Positions 36,917 to 45,653 of a stretch of 64,000 nt of DNA are shown here, in pieces (the first letter of the stretch is position 1; every line of letters begins with the position of its first letter). A model generated the notes under the pieces. The model ran no database searches. It saw only the letters and a program-made list of their open reading frames with translations, and had not been told where the DNA came from. The stretch is from Streptosporangium brasiliense (lineage in GTDB: Bacteria > Actinomycetota > Actinomycetes > Streptosporangiales > Streptosporangiaceae). Made by a program: the position numbers and the translations under genes. Location of the stretch: NCBI RefSeq assembly GCF_030811595.1, contig NZ_JAUSRB010000002.1, positions 4,092,001-4,156,000 of the forward strand. Reading direction: 5' to 3'.

Positions 36917-39751
36917 ATGACGGAGACGGTCGGTGGCGCGGCGGCGCGCGGGGGCAAGCGGTTGCGCAAGGGGCTGAAGATGAAGCGCGTCTTCACCACG
37001 CCGGGAGTGCATCCCTATGACGAGGTGCGCTGGGAGCGCCGTGATGTCGTGATGACCAACTGGCGGGACGGCTCGGTCAACTTCGAGCAGCGGGGCGTCG
37101 AGTTCCCCGAGTCCTGGTCGGTCAACGCCGCCAACATCGTGACCACCAAATACTTCCGCGGCGCGGTCGGCACCCCGCAGCGCGAGTGGAGCCTGAAGCA
37201 GCTCGTCGACCGGGTGGTGGGCGTCTACACCCGGACCGCGGTCGAGGAGGGATACTTCGCCTCCGACGAGGACGCCGAGATCTTCGACCACGAGCTCAAG
37301 CACGCCCTGGTCAACCAGGTCTTCAGCTTCAACTCGCCGGTCTGGTTCAACGTGGGCACCGCCTCGCCGCAGCAGGTCAGCGCCTGCTTCATCCTCGCGG
37401 TCGACGACCAGATGGAGTCCATCCTCGACTGGTACAAGGAAGAGGGTGTGATCTTCAAGGGCGGCTCCGGCTCCGGGGTCAACCTCTCCCGGATCCGCTC
37501 GTCGAAGGAACTGCTCTCCAGCGGCGGCACCGCCAGCGGCCCGGTCTCCTTCATGCGCGGCGCGGACGCCTCCGCGGGCACCATCAAGTCCGGCGGCGCC
37601 ACCCGCCGCGCGGCCAAGATGGTCGTCCTGGACGTCGACCACCCCGACATCGAGGAGTTCATCGAGACCAAGGCGCGCGAGGAGGACAAGGTCCGCGCGC
37701 TGCGCGACGCCGGGTTCGACATGGACCTGGGCGGCAAGGACATCGTCTCCGTCCAGTACCAGAACGCCAACAACTCCGTGCGCGTCTCCGACGAGTTCAT
37801 GCGCGCGGTGGAGCAGGGCGAGGAGTTCGGCCTGCGCGCCCGCCTCACCGGCGAGATCATCGAGAAGGTCGACGCCCGGCGGCTGTTCCGCAAGATGGCG
37901 ACGGCCGCGTGGGAGTGCGCCGACCCCGGCGTCCAGTACGACGACACGATCAACGACTGGCACACCAGCCCGGAGACGGGCCGCATCACCGCCAGCAACC
38001 CGTGCTCGGAATACCTGCACCTGGACAACTCCTCGTGCAACCTGGCCAGCATCAACCTGATGAAGTTCCTGAAGGACGACAACTCCTTCGACATCGAGAA
38101 CTTCGTGAAGATCACCGAGCTGATCATCACCGCGATGGACGTCTCCATCACCTTCGCCGACTTCCCGACCGAGAAGATCGACCAGACCACCCGCGCCTAC
38201 CGCCAGCTCGGCATCGGCTACGCCAACCTCGGCGCGCTGCTCATGGCCACCGGCCACGCCTACGACTCGGCCGGCGGCCGGGCCATCGCCGGTGCCATCA
38301 CCTCGCTGATGACCGGTGCCTCCTATCGCCGCAGCGCCGAGCTGGCCGCGGTCGTCGGCCCCTACGAGGGCTACGCGCGCAACGCCGACGCCCACAAGCG
38401 CGTCATGCGCAAGCACGCCGCCGCCAACGACGACCTGCGCACGCTGGAGGCCATGGACAAGGCCATCCACGTCGAGGCCTCCCGCCAGTGGACGGAGTGC
38501 CTCAAGCTGGGCGAGAAGAACGGCTACCGCAACGCCCAGGCCTCGCTGCTGGCGCCCACCGGCACCATCGGCCTGATGATGGACTGCGACACCACCGGCA
38601 TCGAGCCCGACCTCGCCCTGGTCAAGTTCAAGAAGCTCGTCGGCGGCGGCTCCATGCAGATCGTCAACCAGACGATCCCGCGCGCGCTGCGGCAGCTGGG
38701 CTACCTGGAGGAGCAGGTCGAGGCGATCGTCGAATACATCGCCGCCAACAGCCACGTCGTCGACGCCCCGGGCCTCAAGCCCGAGCACTACGAGGTGTTC
38801 GACTGCGCCATGGGCGAGCGGGCGATCGCCCCGATGGGCCACGTGCGCATGATGGCCGCCGCCCAGCCGTTCCTGTCCGGCGCCATCTCCAAGACGGTCA
38901 ACCTGCCCGAGTCGGCGACGATCGAGGACATCGAGCAGGTCTACATGGAGGGCTGGAAGCTCGGCCTGAAGGCCCTGGCCGTCTACCGCGACAACTGCAA
39001 GGTCGGCCAGCCGCTCTCGGTCGCGGGCAAGAAGAGCGAGGAGAAGGCCGCGCCGGCCGAGCCGGAGATCCAGGTCGTGGAGATCAGCCGGCCGACCCGT
39101 CGCCGGATGCCGAACCAGCGCCCCAGCACCACCACCCGCTTCACCGTGGGCGGCGCCAAGGGCTACATGACCGCCTCGTCCTACCCCGACGACGGTCTCG
39201 GCGAGGTCTTCCTGAAGATGTCCAAGCAGGGCTCCACCCTCGCGGGCGTCATGGACGCCTTCTCGGTGGCCATCTCCATCGGCCTGCAGTACGGCGTGCC
39301 GCTGGAGACCTACGTCAGCAAGTTCGTCAACATGCGCTTCGACCCGGCCGGCATGACCGACGACCCGGACATCCGCATGGCCGCCTCGGTGATGGACTAC
39401 ATCTTCCGCCGCCTGGCCCTGGACCACCTGCCCTACGACGAGCGGGCCGCCCTCGGCATCTTCTCCGCCTCCGAGCGGGCCGCCCAGCAGCGCGGGGAGG
39501 ACCCGGCGCCGATCCACACCGACGAGGTCATCGCCGAACTGGCCACCTCGGCGCCGATCGAGGAGAAGCCCCAGCCCCGCGCGGAGGTCGTGGCCGTGGC
39601 CGCGCCGGCGCGGGAGCGGGCCGGCTCCCTGGAGTCCCACCAGGGCCGCACCGCCGACGCGCCGCTCTGCATGACCTGCGGCACCAAGATGCGCCCGGCC
39701 GGCAGCTGCTACGTCTGCGAGGGCTGCGGCTCCACCAGCGGCTGCAGCTGA
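36917..39751 (+). CDS. nrdJ: Adenosylcobalamin-dependent (class II) ribonucleoside-diphosphate reductase
   Basis: 944 residues from ATG at 36917 after GGAAGGGGGAAG. The class II barrel has FNSPVWFNVG, the NPCSEYLHLDNSSCNLASINL active-site strand with its redox Cys, and the C-terminal zinc/redox tail CMTCGTKM...CYVCEGCG near 920. Makes deoxynucleotides with B12 and without oxygen. Downstream of nrdR and under the NrdR boxes. No cobalamin riboswitch is seen in front of it, as expected, since in Streptomyces it is the class I operon that carries one. Confidence 0.97.
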   Translation: MTETVGGAAARGGKRLRKGLKMKRVFTTPGVHPYDEVRWERRDVVMTNWRDGSVNFEQRGVEFPESWSVNAANIVTTKYFRGAVGTPQREWSLKQLVDRVVGVYTRTAVEEGYFASDEDAEIFDHELKHALVNQVFSFNSPVWFNVGTASPQQVSACFILAVDDQMESILDWYKEEGVIFKGGSGSGVNLSRIRSSKELLSSGGTASGPVSFMRGADASAGTIKSGGATRRAAKMVVLDVDHPDIEEFIETKAREEDKVRALRDAGFDMDLGGKDIVSVQYQNANNSVRVSDEFMRAVEQGEEFGLRARLTGEIIEKVDARRLFRKMATAAWECADPGVQYDDTINDWHTSPETGRITASNPCSEYLHLDNSSCNLASINLMKFLKDDNSFDIENFVKITELIITAMDVSITFADFPTEKIDQTTRAYRQLGIGYANLGALLMATGHAYDSAGGRAIAGAITSLMTGASYRRSAELAAVVGPYEGYARNADAHKRVMRKHAAANDDLRTLEAMDKAIHVEASRQWTECLKLGEKNGYRNAQASLLAPTGTIGLMMDCDTTGIEPDLALVKFKKLVGGGSMQIVNQTIPRALRQLGYLEEQVEAIVEYIAANSHVVDAPGLKPEHYEVFDCAMGERAIAPMGHVRMMAAAQPFLSGAISKTVNLPESATIEDIEQVYMEGWKLGLKALAVYRDNCKVGQPLSVAGKKSEEKAAPAEPEIQVVEISRPTRRRMPNQRPSTTTRFTVGGAKGYMTASSYPDDGLGEVFLKMSKQGSTLAGVMDAFSVAISIGLQYGVPLETYVSKFVNMRFDPAGMTDDPDIRMAASVMDYIFRRLALDHLPYDERAALGIFSASERAAQQRGEDPAPIHTDEVIAELATSAPIEEKPQPRAEVVAVAAPARERAGSLESHQGRTADAPLCMTCGTKMRPAGSCYVCEGCGSTSGCS

Positions 39752-39785
39752 TCCAGGCGCCCTTCCGGGCGTGAATGGCCCTGGT

Positions 39786-39824
39786 CGGGGCGGGACGTCG
39801 GCGGGCAGCCGAGGTCCCGCCCCG
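39786..39824. terminator. nrdJ terminator hairpin
   Basis: Eleven-base perfect outer stem (39786-39796 with 39814-39824) whose loop contains a second short TCGGC/GCCGA stem. Lies 35 bases after the nrdJ stop. Confidence 0.75.
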
Positions 39825-39833
39825 CGTGGGTGT

Positions 39834-40144
39834 TCAGAACATTCCGTGGGGGATCTCCGCGGGGTCGGGCACGGGCTGGACGACGTCCCGGTGTTCGACG
39901 ATCAGGCCGTCCCGCAGCCGCCAGATGTCGACGACCGCGGTGCCGCGCTCCTCGCCCGGCCTGGTCATGAGATAGTGCATGACCACATACTGCCCGTCGG
40001 CGATGACGCGCTTGAGATCCAGCCCGGCGCTCGCCACCGGGGCGTCGGTGACATGCTCGACGAAGGCGTCCCGGCCCGAGGGGTTGCCCGGGTTGTGCTC
40101 GATGAAGTCCTCGTGCAGCAGGGTGCGCAGGACGTCGAGATCCG
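39834..40144 (-). pseudogene. 5'-truncated SnoaL-like (NTF2-fold) gene remnant
   Basis: The minus-strand frame encodes the last two thirds of a SnoaL-like polyketide-cyclase-family protein: PDLDVLRTLLHEDFIEHNPG, GRDAFVEHV, YVVMHYLMTRPGEE and the end DVVQPVPDPAEIPHGMF are typical. The normal N-terminus (about 25-30 residues) is missing; upstream of about 40144 the sequence belongs to the opposite-strand MmyB remnant. No start codon with ribosome site precedes the conserved part. The internal ATG at 40037 would give only 67 residues. Judged non-functional, though a truncated product cannot be excluded. Confidence 0.75.
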
Positions 40145-40662
40145 GCGCTGGTGGTGGACCGCCGCTGGAACCTGGTGCTCGCCAACTCGGCGGCCGAGGT
40201 GTTCTTCGACGGCGTCGCCCCCGCCCTGCTCGAACCGCCGGTCAACATGATGCGCCTGGGTCTGCATCCGGACGGGTTCGCGCCCCGTCTGCTCAACCTG
40301 GACCAGGTGCGGGGATTCCTGCTGCCGAGGCCGGCCCGGCAGGCCCAGCGGACCGGGGACCCCTGGCTGGGCGGGCTCCACGCGGAGCTCGTCTCCTACG
40401 GCGCCCCCGACCCGCCTGAGCCCCTCGACCCGGCCGACATCGCCCTGCCCATCCGGATCCGGCACCGAGGGACCGAGGGACCGAGCTGAGCCTCCTCAAC
40501 ACGGTCACGACGTTCGGCGCCGCCTACGACATCACGCTCGAGGAGATCGCGGTCGAGACCTACTTCCCCGCCGACGCGCGCACCGCCCTGGCGCTGCGGG
40601 GCGGCGCCGGGGGTCACCGATCCTCCCCCTCGACGTCGGACAGCAGCTTGCGGATCAGTTGA
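40143..40662 (+). pseudogene. 5'-truncated, frameshifted MmyB-like regulator remnant
   Basis: The plus-strand frame gives the C-terminal ligand domain of an MmyB-like XRE regulator: ALVVDRRWNLVLANSAA, LLEPPVNMMRLGLHPDGFAP and, after a frame change, LSLLNTVTTFGAAYDITLEE and ETYFPADARTAL. The N-terminal HTH (about 90-100 residues) is absent. The frame change is caused by a tandem duplication of GGGACCGA (40469-40476 and 40477-40484); removing one copy restores IRHRGTELSLLNT. The restored frame stops at 40662, overlapping the 3' end of the converging marR gene. Confidence 0.8.
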
Positions 40663-41108
40663 TCCAGGGTCTGGCGCTCCGCGGGCGTCAGTGAGGACAG
40701 CAGCCGCACCTGGTTGGCCGTGTGCTCGCTCACCGCGGCGTCGACGACCCGCCTGCCCTCGCCGGTGAGGGCGACCAGGAAGCTGCGCCGGTCGTCCGGG
40801 TCGAGCCGCCGCTCGACCAGGCCCGCCGCCTCCAAGCGGTCCAGGCGGTTGGTCATACCGGCCCTCGACAGCATGAGCGTCGCTGACAGGACCGACGGGA
40901 TGAGGACGTAGGGCGGGCCCGACCTGCGCAGCGCGGCCAGCACGTCGAACTCGCCGCGTTGCAGGCCGTGCTGGGCGAACACCTCGTCGACGGCCCGGCC
41001 GGCGGCGGTGTGCAGCCGGCTGAACCTGCCGAACACGCCCATGGCCGAGAGGTCCAGGTCGGGACGCTCGTGCCGCCACTGGCTCACGATCACGTCGACT
41101 TCGTCCAT
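40614..41108 (-). CDS. MarR-family transcriptional regulator
   Basis: 164 residues from ATG at 41108 (GTG at 41114 also in frame). Winged helix at about 35-110: PPYVLIPSVLSATLMLSRAGMTNRLDRLE with the recognition helix in SRAGMTNRL, and the wing Asp-Arg in RLDPDDRRSF. Divergent from the cupin gene, with a near-palindrome at 41132-41151 between them. It therefore likely represses itself and the cupin gene. Ligands are usually phenolic or oxidised compounds; none can be assigned. Confidence 0.92.
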   Translation of the reverse strand: MDEVDVIVSQWRHERPDLDLSAMGVFGRFSRLHTAAGRAVDEVFAQHGLQRGEFDVLAALRRSGPPYVLIPSVLSATLMLSRAGMTNRLDRLEAAGLVERRLDPDDRRSFLVALTGEGRRVVDAAVSEHTANQVRLLSSLTPAERQTLDQLIRKLLSDVEGEDR

Positions 41109-41131
41109 CCTCACATTCTATTCGACAGCAT

Positions 41132-41151
41132 ATAGTTTGACGTCGTACTAT
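41132..41151. promoter_or_regulatory. Near-palindromic MarR operator candidate
   Basis: ATAGT (41132) and ACTAT (41151) ends with a GACGTC centre; 16 of 20 positions are symmetric. Lies 24 bases in front of marR and 36 in front of the cupin gene. Confidence 0.68.
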
Positions 41152-41186
41152 CGGACGCGTAACTACCTTGTCGTGAGGAGACCGAG

Positions 41187-41696
41187 ATGTCGTTCATCCG
41201 TCCGGCGGACCACGGTGCCGTCCTCGTGCGCGCCGCCGACGCCGAGGTCGTCGGGGAGGCGCCCAGCACCGTGCGGCTCCTGGCCGACTCCAGCGCGACC
41301 GGCGGTGCGCTCAGTACCCAGCGGGTGACCCTCGGCCGCGGGGCCGACGGGGCGGCGCCCCACCACCACACGGCCTCGTCGGAGCTGTTCTACGTGCTCG
41401 ACGGCGCCCTTCAGGTGCTCGCCGGCGAGCAGGTGGTCACCGCGCGCGGAGGCGATCTGATCGTCGTCCCGCCGCACATGCCGCACGCCTTCGCCGCCGC
41501 GCCGGACAGCGGGGCCGACGTGCTGGTCGTCATCACCCCCGGGGTCGAGCGGTTCGACTACTTCCGCCTGCTGGCGCGCCTGGGCAGGGGGGAGGCGACT
41601 CTGGAGGAGCTGCTCGCCGCGCAGGAGCGCTTCGACAACCACTTCCTCGACAGCCCGCTCTGGCGGGAGGCCCGGGCCGGCAAGGACGGCGGCTGA
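41187..41696 (+). CDS. Cupin-domain protein
   Basis: 169 residues with one conserved beta-barrel cupin (about 45-115). Metal-ligand motif 1 reads APHHHTASSELFYVLDG with the three His/Glu ligands; motif 2 is PPHMPHAFAA. The C-terminal helical part is seen in cupins of quercetinase-like or dioxygenase-like stand-alone type. ATG at 41187 has GAGGAG 6 bases upstream. Divergent from MarR, which probably controls it. Enzymatic reaction not predictable. Confidence 0.87.
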   Translation: MSFIRPADHGAVLVRAADAEVVGEAPSTVRLLADSSATGGALSTQRVTLGRGADGAAPHHHTASSELFYVLDGALQVLAGEQVVTARGGDLIVVPPHMPHAFAAAPDSGADVLVVITPGVERFDYFRLLARLGRGEATLEELLAAQERFDNHFLDSPLWREARAGKDGG

Positions 41697-41789
41697 CCAG
41701 AGCGGCCGGTGCCGGGGCCGGGCCTGCCCCGGATGCGGGCAGGCCGGGGAGCGGCGGCCTGCGGCCGGACGGCCGGTGGTGCGGGGCGG

Positions 41790-42266
41790 TCAGCAGGCGC
41801 AGGCGATGCCGGAGACCGGGGCGGTGAGCGGGTCGATGCCGCGCCGGGAGACGCCGGCCGCGGTCTCGACCGCGAAGCCCTCCCTCGCCCAGTATTCGAA
41901 CCCGCCGAGCATCTCCTTGACCGGGTAGCCGAGCTTGGCGAACTCCAGGGCGGCGCGGGTGGCGCCGTTGCAGCCGGGTCCCCAGCAGTAGGTCACCACG
42001 GTCGCGCCCGCCGGGACCACGTCGGCGGCGCGGGCGGCGATCTCGGCGGTGGGCAGGTGCACCGCGCCCTCGACGTGCCCCTGCCGCCAGCTCTCCAGGT
42101 TGCGCGAGTCGACCACGATGATCCCCGGAGCCCCCGAGGCCAGGTCGGCGGCCACGTCGGACACGTCGGTCTCGAACGCCAGGCGGCCGGCGAAGTGGGC
42201 CAGTGCGGCGGCGTTGCCGGCCGCGGGCACCGCGGTGACGGCGGAACGGGCTGTGGCGGTGGTCAT
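41790..42266 (-). CDS. Rhodanese-like sulfurtransferase
   Basis: 158 residues, single rhodanese domain (about 35-135). Substrate strand IIVVDSRNLESWRQGHVEGAVHLP and active-site loop YCWGPGCNGATRAA, where the Cys of the loop is the sulfur carrier. Divergent from a GlxA-type regulator, a frequent actinobacterial pairing. Cytosolic sulfur transfer or detoxification is inferred from the family. The last residues (GIACAC) add two more Cys. Confidence 0.9.
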   Translation of the reverse strand: MTTATARSAVTAVPAAGNAAALAHFAGRLAFETDVSDVAADLASGAPGIIVVDSRNLESWRQGHVEGAVHLPTAEIAARAADVVPAGATVVTYCWGPGCNGATRAALEFAKLGYPVKEMLGGFEYWAREGFAVETAAGVSRRGIDPLTAPVSGIACAC

Positions 42267-42301
42267 CTCGGGGGCCTTTCGGTCGTGCTCGGCGGTGGCG
42301 A

Positions 42302-42326
42302 GTGAAGGTGACGGGTGAAGGTGACG
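42302..42326. repeat. Two 12-bp direct repeats, possible regulator half-sites
   Basis: GTGAAGGTGACG occurs at 42302-42313 and 42315-42326, a 13-base period, in the rhodanese/GlxA intergenic region. Direct half-sites suit AraC-type DNA binding. Confidence 0.55.
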
Positions 42327-42397
42327 AGAGAAATGGTGCCGGTCTCGGCCACCGCCCCAACAGTGGCGTGAATGCCGCTTATCGCTAAGATCTCGCC

Positions 42398-43384
42398 ATG
42401 CTGCTCCCGCCGCCGACGCTCCGCCGAGCCCGTCACACCGTGTCCGTGCTCGCCTTCGACGGCATGTCCCCCTTCGAGCTGGGCTGCGTCGTGGAGATCT
42501 TCGGCATCCCCCGGCCCGAACTGGACGTGCCCTGGTACGAGCTCAAGGTCTGTGCCGAGACCCCAGCCGACCTGCGGATCGTCGGGGGGTTCACCATGCG
42601 GGCCGGGCACGGGCTCGACGCCGTGGCCGAGGCGGACACGGTGATCGTGCCCGCGGTGCCGGACGTGTCCGGCCCGGTGTCACCGGAGCTGATCGCGGTG
42701 CTGAGGGCGGCGCACGCCCGGGGCGCGCGGGTGGTGTCGATCTGCTCGGGGGCCTTCGCGCTGGCCGCGGCCGGGCTGCTGGACGGTCGGGAGGCGACCA
42801 CCCACTGGAAGTACGCCGAGCTGCTGCAGCGCCGCTTCCCGCTGGTCGAGGTCAACCCGGACGTGCTCTACGTGGACGGTGACGACGTGCTGACCAGCGC
42901 GGGCAGCGCGGCGGGGCTGGACCTGCTGGTCCACCTGGTCCGCAAGGACCACGGGCCGGGCGTGGCCAACTCGGTCGCGCGCAGGCTGGTCATCCCGCCG
43001 CACCGGGAGGGCGGGCAGGCCCAGTTCGTCCAGGCGGCGGTCACCCCGGTGGAGGACGACGACGCGGTGGCCACCGCGATGACCTGGGCGCTGGACCACC
43101 TGGCCGAGCCGATCACGGTGGCCGGGCTGGCCGAGGTCGCTCACATGTCGCAGCGCACCTTCATCAGGCATTTCGCCCGCCAGACCGGGACCAGCCCGCT
43201 GCGCTGGGTGATCTCCCAACGGGTCGCGGCCAGCCTCACGCTGCTGGAGTCCACGGCCGCGCCGGTCGAGGAGATCGCGGTCTCGGTCGGCTTCGACAGC
43301 CCGGTGACCTTCCGCCACCACTTCACCAGGGCGATGCGCACCTCGCCCTCGGCCTACCGCAGGGTCTTCCGAGCCCCGGCGTGA
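42398..43384 (+). CDS. GlxA-family regulator (DJ-1/PfpI domain plus AraC HTH)
   Basis: 328 residues. N-terminal class I glutaminase-amidotransferase-like domain (about 14-185) with the Cys elbow in VVSICSGAFALAAAG, and a C-terminal AraC double HTH (about 225-325: ITVAGLAEVAHMSQRTFIRHFARQTG, PVEEIAVSVGFDSPVTFRHHF). A TAAGAT hexamer ends 8 bases before the ATG, so the message is probably leaderless. Likely activates the divergent rhodanese gene through the 12-bp direct repeats; inducer unknown. Confidence 0.92.
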   Translation: MLLPPPTLRRARHTVSVLAFDGMSPFELGCVVEIFGIPRPELDVPWYELKVCAETPADLRIVGGFTMRAGHGLDAVAEADTVIVPAVPDVSGPVSPELIAVLRAAHARGARVVSICSGAFALAAAGLLDGREATTHWKYAELLQRRFPLVEVNPDVLYVDGDDVLTSAGSAAGLDLLVHLVRKDHGPGVANSVARRLVIPPHREGGQAQFVQAAVTPVEDDDAVATAMTWALDHLAEPITVAGLAEVAHMSQRTFIRHFARQTGTSPLRWVISQRVAASLTLLESTAAPVEEIAVSVGFDSPVTFRHHFTRAMRTSPSAYRRVFRAPA

Positions 43385-43397
43385 ACGGCCCCAGGGG

Positions 43398-44777
43398 TCA
43401 GAGGGCGAGCCGTTCCAGCGTCCGCGCGACCTGCTCGACGTCGGCCTCGGTGGTGCGCCAGTTGCTGAAGGCGGCGCGCAGCGCGGGCACCCCGTCGTGG
43501 ACGGTCTGGGTGAGGAACGCCTCGCCGGATCCGGTGACGGCCGCGGCCAGTTCCCCGACACGCTCGGGGGCGGAGGCCAGGGTGAAGCAGACCACGTTGA
43601 GCCGGACGGGCGCGAGCAGCCGGTAGGCGGGCATGGCGGCGATCCGCTCGCCGAGCCGGGTGGCGAGGGCGATGTCGCGCCGTACGATCTCCGCGTGGCC
43701 GTCACGTCCGTACGCGGCGAGGGTGAACCACGCCGGGAGCGCCCGCAGCCGCCGGGAGTTCTCCGGGGTCAGATGCACGGGGTCGGGCCTGTCGCCCATC
43801 GGCCCGAGATAGGCGGCGGAGTTCTGGAAGACCCGCACCTGGAGATCCCGGCGGCGGGTGAACTGGACGGCGCTGTCGTAGGGGACGTTCAGCCACTTGT
43901 GCAGGTCCACGCAGACCGAGTCGGCCGCGTCGAGCCCGTCGGTGAGGTGGGCGTGCTCCGGGGAGAGCGCGGCGAAAGCCCCGAAGGCCGCGTCCACGTG
44001 CAGCCAGAAGGGGTGGCGCTCGCGCAGGGCGGCCACCGCGCGCAGATCGTCGAAGTCTCCCGTGTTGACGGTGCCCGCGTTGGCGACCACGATCGCCGGC
44101 GCCCCGTCCAGGGACTCCAGCGCCTCGGCGAGCCTGGCGACGTCGACGGACTCCCGGCCCGGCAGGAGATCGACCGTGCGGATCGCCGAACGGCCCAGCC
44201 CGAGCATGGACAGCGCCTTGCCGATGCTGGAGTGGGGGCTCCCGGAGAGCACGTGGACCGGGCCGAGCGCGGCGACCCCCTGCTCGGCGGCCGAGACGCC
44301 GCGCTGCTCGCCCAGCCATTCCCTGGCTGTCGCCAGGCCCGCGAAGTTGGACATCGTCGCGCCGCTGACGAAGGTGCCCTCGTGCTCGGCGGACAGGCCG
44401 AACAGCTCGCGCAGCCAGGCGACGGTCTCCCGTTCCAGGTCGGGGGCGCTGGAGTCCAGGCCGGACATGGGGTTCTGGTCGAGCGTGCCGGTCAGCCAGT
44501 CGCCCGCCAGGGAGGCGGGGGTCGCGCCGCCGGTGACGAAGCCCAGGTATCGGGGGCCGGCGCCGGCGGAGAAGCCGGGCTCCCACCTCCGGGCGAACTC
44601 CTCCATCGCCTCCCGCAGCCCCGCTCCGTCCGCGGGCAGGGGGGCGGGCCGGTGCTCGGCGGGCGCCTGCGCGACCGGCCGGCTGTCGAGACCGGTGAGC
44701 AGCCGTACGGCCTGCGCCCGCACCGTGTCGAGCAGTTCGGGCAGGTGGATGAGATCGTCATCGAGTCGGGGATGCAT
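43398..44777 (-). CDS. PLP-dependent group II decarboxylase (aromatic-L-amino-acid decarboxylase-like)
   Basis: 459 residues. The PLP lysine lies in DLHKWLNVPYD near residue 290; the HVDAAFGAFA strand with the cofactor Asp and the GATMSNFAGLATARE region are also conserved. The fold is Pyridoxal_deC (fold type I). Decarboxylates an aromatic or acidic amino acid to an amine; the specificity-determining loop does not allow a choice. It converges with the GlxA regulator (13-base gap) and stands alone. Start ATG at 44777. Confidence 0.92.
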   Translation of the reverse strand: MHPRLDDDLIHLPELLDTVRAQAVRLLTGLDSRPVAQAPAEHRPAPLPADGAGLREAMEEFARRWEPGFSAGAGPRYLGFVTGGATPASLAGDWLTGTLDQNPMSGLDSSAPDLERETVAWLRELFGLSAEHEGTFVSGATMSNFAGLATAREWLGEQRGVSAAEQGVAALGPVHVLSGSPHSSIGKALSMLGLGRSAIRTVDLLPGRESVDVARLAEALESLDGAPAIVVANAGTVNTGDFDDLRAVAALRERHPFWLHVDAAFGAFAALSPEHAHLTDGLDAADSVCVDLHKWLNVPYDSAVQFTRRRDLQVRVFQNSAAYLGPMGDRPDPVHLTPENSRRLRALPAWFTLAAYGRDGHAEIVRRDIALATRLGERIAAMPAYRLLAPVRLNVVCFTLASAPERVGELAAAVTGSGEAFLTQTVHDGVPALRAAFSNWRTTEADVEQVARTLERLAL

Positions 44778-44868
44778 GAGGCCACGATAGGGAGCAGGCG
44801 GGGCATATGTCCCAGTCCAATATCAACGAATGGCCCGGACATGGCAGGGCGGCCCCGGCCGGCTGCGC

Positions 44869-45507
44869 CTAGACCCTCCAGCGCCGGGTGACCTCCTCGG
44901 TGCTGGGGGGCGGGCCCGGCGGGGAGGGGGCCGAGGTCAGGTGCAGGGCGTCCAGGATCAGGGCGAGGTAGCGGTGCCGGAGCTGGGCGGTGCGCTCCCC
45001 GTCGCCGAGCTGGACGGCGGCGAGCAGCTCGAAGATCATCGACATGTCGGCGACGTCCAGTCCGGGGCGGAGGGCGCCGGCCTGGGCGGCGCGGTCGAAG
45101 ACCTGTACCGACAGCTCGGAGGCACGGGCGGCTGCGCGGTGGAGGTCCTCGTCGGGGGTGAAGGTGCCGGCCAGGTTGACCGTCAGGGAGTGGACGTCGG
45201 CGTCCACGATGCGGCGGATGAACCCGGTGAAGGCGTTCCACGGATCGCTCTCGTCGGCCAGGGCGGCCTCGGCCTCGGCGATGTAGATTTTCAGGCCGTC
45301 CGAGCACAGTCTGCGGAGCAGGTCCTCCTTGCCGGCGTAGCGGCGGTAGAGCGCGCTGATGCCCACGCCGGCGCGCTCGGCCACCGCGGCGATCGGGGCG
45401 CCGGGGTCGGCGACGAAGACCGCGCGCGCGGCGTCGAGGATGACTTGGTCGTTACGGGCCGCCTGGGCCTTCCGGCCGCTCATGGGCGCCGTACTGGTTG
45501 TCTCCAT
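44869..45507 (-). CDS. TetR-family transcriptional regulator
   Basis: 212 residues. HTH at about 22-68 with APIAAVAERAGVGISALYRRYAGKEDLL, key part GVGISALYRRY. ATG at 45507 is used; MSGRKAQ at 45483 is an alternative. A perfect GGAACA/TGTTCC repeat at 45526-45540 lies 19 bases upstream, so it probably represses itself. No obvious divergent target gene; the next plus-strand gene is 870 bases away. Confidence 0.9.
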   Translation of the reverse strand: METTSTAPMSGRKAQAARNDQVILDAARAVFVADPGAPIAAVAERAGVGISALYRRYAGKEDLLRRLCSDGLKIYIAEAEAALADESDPWNAFTGFIRRIVDADVHSLTVNLAGTFTPDEDLHRAAARASELSVQVFDRAAQAGALRPGLDVADMSMIFELLAAVQLGDGERTAQLRHRYLALILDALHLTSAPSPPGPPPSTEEVTRRWRV

Positions 45508-45525
45508 ACCCTCAATATAGCTACT

Positions 45526-45540
45526 GGAACAGTATGTTCC
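45526..45540. promoter_or_regulatory. TetR operator candidate GGAACA-N3-TGTTCC
   Basis: Perfect 6-base arms around GTA, in an AT-rich patch just upstream of the TetR gene at 44869-45507. Confidence 0.68.
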
Positions 45541-45653
45541 GTTCTATCAGAAAGGAAAATCCGGAATCTCTGCCACGCGTGGAGGGCGCCCCGCCCCCGG
45601 GTGCGGGGCCGCGCGGGCCGGGCGCCGTGCGCGCCCGGCTCCGGGCGGGGCCG

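Noticed and set aside
36311-39640. 1109-residue minus-strand frame opposite nrdR-nrdJ
   Set aside because: High-GC codon bias keeps the opposite strand open; its residues show no family and nrdJ is unmistakable.
40151-40489. Intact 112-residue plus-strand gene
   Set aside because: It is the middle of an MmyB ligand domain without HTH and ends at a duplication-induced frameshift.
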